From: Metellina segmentata
Lineage: Eukaryota; Arthropoda; Arachnida; Araneae; Tetragnathidae
Direction: 5' to 3'
Length of the DNA stretch: 64,000 nucleotides
Assembly (NCBI GenBank): GCA_947359465.1
Contig: OX375872.1
Span: forward strand, 77,171,100-77,235,099
Below are positions 58,596 to 64,000 of the stretch, in pieces (within the stretch, counting starts at the first letter, position 1; each line of letters begins with the position of its first letter). The translations under genes were made by a program, and so were the position numbers. Under the pieces are notes generated by a model. That model saw only the letters and a list, made by a program, of their open reading frames with translations, was not told the DNA's origin and did no database searches.

Positions 58596-58957
58596 GATAA
58601 CCAAAAAGCAACTAGTTTGGAAGTTCTCCTAAATTCAGATATCTATCATAGATATAATTGAAAGTGCTATTCTTTATGAAATCGCTGTGTAAGACAAGGA
58701 AAAGTATGTAAATTGCAAAGTTTTATGTTTCGTCATCACTTATATCCAATCCCCACTCTCTAGTTCTTCTTACTCTACGCTCGTTACTAAGGTGGTAATA
58801 ATCGTGAATGACGCACATATTCTTTTGAGAAACATTTCCCTTGGTTAAAAGGTTTTAAATGCACATGTCAATTGGTATAGAATACATTCTATCGGAACCG
58901 TTCTTGAGGTATTAACTAACCACATCGAAACATCCATAAACTGCCTTTATCAAAACC

Positions 58958-59196
58958 ATTAACCCACCTTGGTGGTGTATCGTTGCATTGAAAAATACCC
59001 TGCAGTGGCCAGCCGCTGGTGCAAAATTCCTTTCCAAACTCTTATCTGTTCTGGGTAATGGATAAATTGTTTTTACTACTTAGATCTTCTTTCCATTTGA
59101 AGTAATTAGGCAGTTTTTTCTCGACGAGGTACCTCGTCATTAGCAAAATTGACCGGATCTTGGACGGGTTGTCTCGTCGAAAGACTTGGAGAGTTA
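58958..59196. repeat. Palindrome-bearing MITE copy
   Basis: Starts CATTAACCCACCTTGGTGG and ends GTCGAAAGACTTGGAGAG. Partner of 4494-4717. Confidence 0.6.
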
Positions 59197-59512
59197 GTGC
59201 TTTAAATCGCCATTGATAAATAATTTTTGATAACCTATCAAAGATAGATATAGATATTTGACTAACGTAGGTGGCATCGAAATTGATATTATTGGCAAAT
59301 ACACACAGCAATATAAGCAATATTAAATCAGCCGCACGGATTCGTTTTTTTACCTCTCAAATGATTTGAACTACAGAGCTGCATAATATTGCTAAAACTA
59401 CACTGTAGAGACAGGCTGCTCTCTGATGAAATTCTTCATAAGTCTGGTTACAGAAGGCAATGAGAAATTCGGATGTTAGAAATTAGCTCACGTTCGAGGG
59501 ATCATTTACCAA

Positions 59513-59645
59513 TCCGATAACGTCCGGCCACACATGACTCGCCTCTATCAGGGGTGCATCCCTGGTGTTGAAAGCCTTCCTTCACCAGAGCGAACCCCAG
59601 ATCTGTCTCCCAATAAGCATGTCTGGGATACGCTAGGTCTTCAAT
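59513..59645 (+). pseudogene. Tc1-like transposase scrap
   Basis: Reads DNVRPHMTRLYQGC, then SPERTPDLSPNKHVWDTLG. The catalytic glutamate position is changed to Lys (PNKH for PIEH). The duplicated block ends within it. Confidence 0.65.
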
Positions 59646-59954
59646 TGCACTTCTCCCTAGTATAATTGATGTGGAGCAGTGGCTACAGATTGCTCTATAA
59701 TTTGCCACAGGATAGCATAAGCACTCCATTTTACTCCATGTCAAGGCGTATATAGATATGTATCACCACCAGAGTGTTATTTACAATTTACTATTTCTAA
59801 CCTTCCTATGTAATTCTACAGTAATAAAGAGTTATCTAGATTTGGTATTGTGATCATTTCGTTATTTCTTCATGTACAGTCAAAAAAAATGAACCAACCT
59901 TCTTTACTCGAGCATTTTTAGTTGTAGAGTTAATTTTTAAAAATGACATTCGAC

Positions 59955-60070
59955 AAGGTTGGGTGGTTTGGTGGCTTAATGGCACAAGGGCCATATTCGG
60001 CCATACACAAGGCATACAATATCAAGACAATTGACAGGGAATAGCGTCTTCTACGAATTGATAGCAATAA
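59955..60070 (-). repeat. Second SINE family, reverse fragment
   Basis: Reverse complement of the TTGATATTGTATGCC tail, next to GGCCATATTCGGCC. A shorter piece of the same kind is at about 17885-17945. Confidence 0.5.
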
Positions 60071-60089
60071 CTTTTGCGTAAGGAACCGT

Positions 60090-60540
60090 CTTCCCATTAA
60101 ATTGAACTCCAACTTCATAATTTTCTATGTAACATATTTTGACATAAAATTTCGAATCGATCAAAATTTAACTTCAGATACCAAATTTCAGAACATGTCA
60201 GTGAGTTATTGGTTTCGATAGGTTAAAGCTCCTCGTGTTTAATCAGTTTCTCAGACTTTTTGAGATCTTCCGAAATAATAATATTACTATAGAGCTGATA
60301 TTTTTTCAACAATGTTACTATTAAAAACCCAATCATGAAATCCGCCAAATGTTTTATTTTTTGAAACAATTTTTTTCGTATGAATATTAGTTATTAAACA
60401 AATGTTTGGAATATTTATGAATTGGAATCTTTATATACATTGATTGAAATAGATTTAAAAGGACTTTTAATATGACAGTTTAAATGTTAACTCATTCCAA
60501 CGGATAATTTTTCTTTACGCTTAAATTTTCGTCACTCTAC
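60090..60540. other. AT-rich stretch, no feature recognised
   Basis: Nothing supportable; the hAT terminus follows. Confidence 0.4.
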
Positions 60541-60542
60541 GA

Positions 60543-62765
60543 CAGGGGCGACCAACCTTTTTGGGAGAGAGTGCCACATCTGGGGAAAAAAATTATGCGT
60601 GCCACTTCCAACTTTTCCGACATACTAAAAAATATAAAAAAGTGAAAAAATTTTATTTATAGGCTCATTGTGGTATTTTTATACAAATAGCACATTTTTT
60701 TCATGTTAGTTAGAGTAGTGGAGATTTAAAAAATAATGTAATAAATAAAACAAAAGTAAAAAAACTTTTGCTTTGTTGTTAATAAACATTTTTAAAGGTT
60801 CAGTCAGTTAGGTTCTGTGTAATAAAAATGAATATAACTTGAAACATTTAATTCTAAGTAATTATTAAACAGTCAGTACTTAATTAATGTGCTTTTGAAT
60901 TTGTAGTTTTTTTACTATGTCATCTATATTAGGATTAGTTCTCGAAGATACTAACAAAAGTAGGTGTTTTAGGTGCATATCAGTTAATCTTAAACGATAT
61001 TTTGATTTTATACTGTTCATAATAGAAAACATTTGTTCACAAACATATGTTGATCCAAACCTACAACAATATCTAACAGCCAAATCGTGTAAATTTGGAA
61101 AATTGCTTGTTGGTACAAATTTCAAAATTCAAATATAATTTGGATTACTTGCAGTTGAAATAGGTTCCTTACATTTGCTTTTCAGAGTAGTATGGTGCTG
61201 TAGGTCAATAATTTCTATTTGTATTTCAAGTGGGTAACAATTAACGTCTTGCAGAGAAATTGAAAATGGATTTTTGAAAAGATCAGCATTTTTTTTATCA
61301 TCTTGAAAATCATCAAACCTAGCACTGAACGAATCCTGCAAAACGGATATTAAGTTTTTTAATCTATCGTAGTCTGGAGTATTATTGACTTTGTAGCTAG
61401 TTCCTGCATAAATATGAAATGTGTTAACCTTTTTTTTCTCCAAAATCGAGACAAAAAAGCAAAATTTTGTTCACAAAAGAAGATATATGACCAACTAGGG
61501 TAGGAAAAATACTATCTTTTCCCTATAATCTTAAATTTAAACTATTTAAATGTCCCATAATATCGGTGAGAAAGCTAAATCAGATAGCCAATCTTCATTC
61601 TTGAGTAGCAAGCATTCACTGTGCAGTTAATTGTTTTCTTTCAGATATTTTAAAACACACTCTCTCAAATTCCAAAATCTCGCGAGTGCACTTCCTTTGA
61701 AGAGCCAGCGCACACTTCAATGAAGGAGTAACTTGCCATCCTCTGCCGCTTCTTCCGGTAAAAGCTCACGAAATCGTCGTCGATTCAGAGCTCGAGGTCG
61801 TAATTTTGTTGATACAGCATACTACAGGATCAACAACGGAAGACAGGTTTAAGTCCTTGGCACAAAGAGCTTCTTGATGCATAGTACAATGATACTTAAA
61901 AACTTTTCTTCCCAAATAATTTTCAAGCAATGTAACAAAACCTTTTATCCTGCCAACCATGCAAAGCGCTCCATCTGTGCAAACACTATCTAATTTTGTC
62001 CACTCTACTTTATTAACTTCAATTACATTCTTAAAATCTGTAAAAATGTCGTCACCTGCAGTTAAAACTAGTTTGCGCAAATCAAGAAGTTCTTCTACAG
62101 TATCAAAATTATCATTCGTGTAACGCACAAATATGCTTAACTGCGCATTGTCTATGATGTCACAGCCTTCATCCAAAGTTACTGAAAAGTATTTGCAATA
62201 TTGTAGTCCAGAGACAATTTGTGTGCCAACATCCTGGCCCATGTCATCTATACGACGCATGACGGTATTTCTAGACAAAGCTATTTTATCCACCCTATTT
62301 TTGACGTGTATATCACCAACATTTTGGGCAAATATTAAAAGGCTATTTTTTACTATCTCCTCTCCGTCAGAATAGGTTATTTTCTTGCGGGCTAACAACA
62401 GAGAAAGTGCACAAGAAGCCTTCACCATAGTTGCCATTTCTCTTCTGGAACAAGGATTGTTGGCCGGCTAAAGATATCTTTTTTTATTGATAAATTCAGT
62501 TCGCAAGTGTGATCCGACAGGATGCTGTTGAAATCACTATGCAGTTGTTGGAAATGTCGGTCTAGGTTAAATGTTTTCGGCACTGTTACACAAATTCCAC
62601 ATATCAAACAAAGAGGCTTGGAAGTATTTTGATGCGTAGACAAAAATTGCTCTTCCCAGATAGTTTTAAAATCACGAATTGCAATATCCTCTTCACATTT
62701 TCTTTTCGATGACGGAGGTTTACTCATGGACACAGTGAAAATACAGTTTTTTAAACAACCACGCT
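60543..62765 (-). pseudogene. hAT transposase pseudogene (GTF2IRD2/ZBED-like)
   Basis: Start MSKPPSSKRKCEEDIAIRDF at 62727, then a zinc-finger-like CLICGICVTVPKTFNLDRHF (C-x2-C ... H-x4-H). After a frameshift near 62430, a 223-codon frame has RNTVMRRIDDMG, VTLDEGCDIIDNAQLSIFVR, LDSVCTDGALCMVGRIKGFV and YHCTMHQEALCAK, the hallmarks of this hAT lineage. Two more frames follow, the last with RYCCRFGSTYVCEQMFSIMN, the hAT dimerisation region. The 3' terminus CAGGGGCGACCAACCTTTTT is at 60544. At least three breaks, so inactive. The far end is hidden by the next hAT. Confidence 0.88.
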
Positions 62766-64000
62766 CAGGGCCGGCCCTAGACATTTTGGCGCTCCGGGCA
62801 AAACCTTAATTTTGCGCCCCCCCCCCCCCTCCCCGTTTTTTTTAAGTAAATCTCATGCGACCATATCAGAAAGTCAAGAAAACATAGAAAGAAAAAAAAA
62901 ACGTTTTATTATAAACTCAATCATCAGATAACAAGATAAGCAATTTAGCACTTAAGGCAAAATAACAAAAATTAAAATGTAGTAATGCTAACTGAACTAA
63001 TATCCCATATTATAAATAAATTCTAACTAACCAAAGTAATTAAAATGCCTTTTTTCTAACTTTTCTTTCGGCAAACTCACGAACCAGTGAGTTTAAGTCT
63101 AATTTGTCACTAATTTGGTGTTCTATAGCTATCATTGCCAATCCATTGAGACGATTTTGCGTCTGCATCGTTCTGAGATAATTTTTTATTATTTTTAGTT
63201 TTGAAAAGCTTCTTTCCCCTGAAGCCACAGTGACTGGCAATGTAAGTAGGATTCTTAATGCTATGCTGAGGTTTGGTGCGAATTTAAGTGTAGCGATAAA
63301 CTTGAGAACTTCAACAGGGGTTTCCTTTTTTGTTAATAATGACGAAACAATGCTTATTTCATCGGCTAGTTCCAGGGCGTTAAGATCGCTTGAATTTCCA
63401 TCAGTTAAAACTACTTCCAAATCTTTGCAATGAGCCAGTAGCTCATTTCTGGGTATGTCTTTTAGACCAAAAATATTATACAAAAAGCTGAAATAATTAC
63501 TGTGAGTATTTAGCAAATTATATCTGGTTTCCAAGACATTTATTGCTTGATCTATAGTGTGAAAAAATATATATTTTAGATTTTTGTTTGAGGTCTTGAA
63601 CGGGTTCATCCGGGCCCTCATACAAAAACGTTCTTGTTTTGCTTCTGACACGATGATGTGGTGTGGTGGTTTCGAAATTAGCTTCCACGTCAATCTCTGA
63701 AGCAAGCTCGGTTGCTTCTAAAATGATGCTTTCAAAAACTTCATCTGATCTCAGGTTTCCAAAGAAGAGTTTGCAGTTGCTAAGCATATCAATAGCTTGT
63801 GATATATTAAAATTTACAGTTTGCAAAAGTTTGCTGATGGGGTTAATATGACTCAAAATTTTGTACCAGATCACAACAGAGCACATAAATTTGAACTGCT
63901 TCAAATTATTTAATATACCGCTAGCCTCGTCTCTGATCATATTATCGATTTCTGAATCTTCATATATGCTATACAAAGCATCGTGAATTGGACCAATTTG
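62766..64000 (-). pseudogene. hAT transposase (ZMYM1-like), 3' part
   Basis: Terminus CAGGGCCGGCCCTAGACATT at 62766, then noncoding sequence with an 11-14 base C run and, from about 63705 to 63040, an open frame with SNYFSFLYNIFGLKD, LEVVLTDGNSSDLNALELAD, LPVTVASGERSFSKLKIIKN and LNGLAMIAIEH, the hAT C-terminal dimerisation domain of ZMYM1-like transposases. A frameshift near 63520-63700 joins to a second frame (SGILNNLKQFKFMCSVVIWY) that continues past the window edge. Confidence 0.87.

Larger units (their letters stand above)
53330..59638. repeat. Tandem-duplicated block, right copy (matches 1-5158)
   Basis: Right-hand partner of the block at the left edge; contains FAR copy A exons 1 and 2. 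The match ends abruptly at 59638 inside a Tc1 transposase scrap, where the left copy diverges at 5158. The stretch 53720-55300 between the SINE and the matching intron shows nothing I recognise beyond AT-rich sequence. Confidence 0.85.

Noticed and set aside
62422..62784. Start codon at 62784 for the hAT protein
   Set aside because: That ATG lies in the terminus of the neighbouring ZMYM1-like hAT; the family-like start MSKPPSS is at 62727.

Overview
The window is AT-rich, intron-rich and packed with degraded Tc1/mariner, hAT and tRNA-derived SINE copies. There are no bacterial-style operons and no long uninterrupted gene. The Tc1 subfamilies, the repeat content and the exon-intron structure point to an arthropod nuclear genome. 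An arachnid, possibly a spider, is my best guess, but that is inference.

The only host gene I can reconstruct is a fatty acyl-CoA reductase (FAR) on the minus strand. Copy A reads from a start codon at 58267 to a stop at 29594. It has twelve exons with GT/AG borders and matching phases, totalling 1542 nt (513 residues plus stop). The exons carry the nucleotide-binding motif TGATGFVG, the catalytic YxxxK, the PVDIVVN block, the C-terminal FAR domain and a hydrophobic tail. Its introns (79 bp to 4.9 kb) hold most of the transposons.

Two more FAR units lie 3' of copy A on the same strand, so this is a tandem array. Copy B (26212 to 14927) keeps only exons 7, 8, 10, 11 and 12. Two splice donors are lost, exon 8 has a frameshift, exon 10 has a frameshift and stop, and exon 9 is reduced to about 25 bp in inverted orientation, so it is a pseudogene. 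Copy C shows intact exons 1 and 2 (3879-3772 and 2271-2155) and runs off the left edge. The flanking noncoding DNA is duplicated as well: 1-5158 matches about 53330-59638, 13358-20630 matches 28163-33745, about 25443-26780 matches 36727-38060, and 23767-24781 matches 35130-36145 in inverted orientation.

Layout from left to right: 0-5.2 kb, start of FAR copy C with SINEs and palindromic MITEs. 5.2-13.3 kb, a Tc1 remnant, SINEs, a fold-back element and a possible solo LTR. 13.4-26.8 kb, FAR pseudogene B, broken by a hAT, a LINE 5' end and Tc1 pieces. 27-28 kb, a Tc1 fragment. 28.2-59.6 kb, FAR copy A and its flanks; within its introns sit a truncated LINE, several Tc1s, a mariner, a 3-kb mariner-type element with terminal inverted repeats of about 0.6 kb, a Tc1 cluster, a Helitron and more MITEs. 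60.5-64 kb, two hAT transposons of different lineages, one inserted next to or into the other.

Because the array is duplicated, one copy gives the empty site for an insertion in the other. This fixes the ends of the Helitron (56082-56722) and of the LINE tail (about 30010-30498) to within a few bases. The most interesting unnamed sequence is a roughly 220-240 bp family (about 17 copies) with TTAA flanks, CCCTCC-like ends and internal copies of a 16-bp palindrome. It looks like a piggyBac-type MITE.
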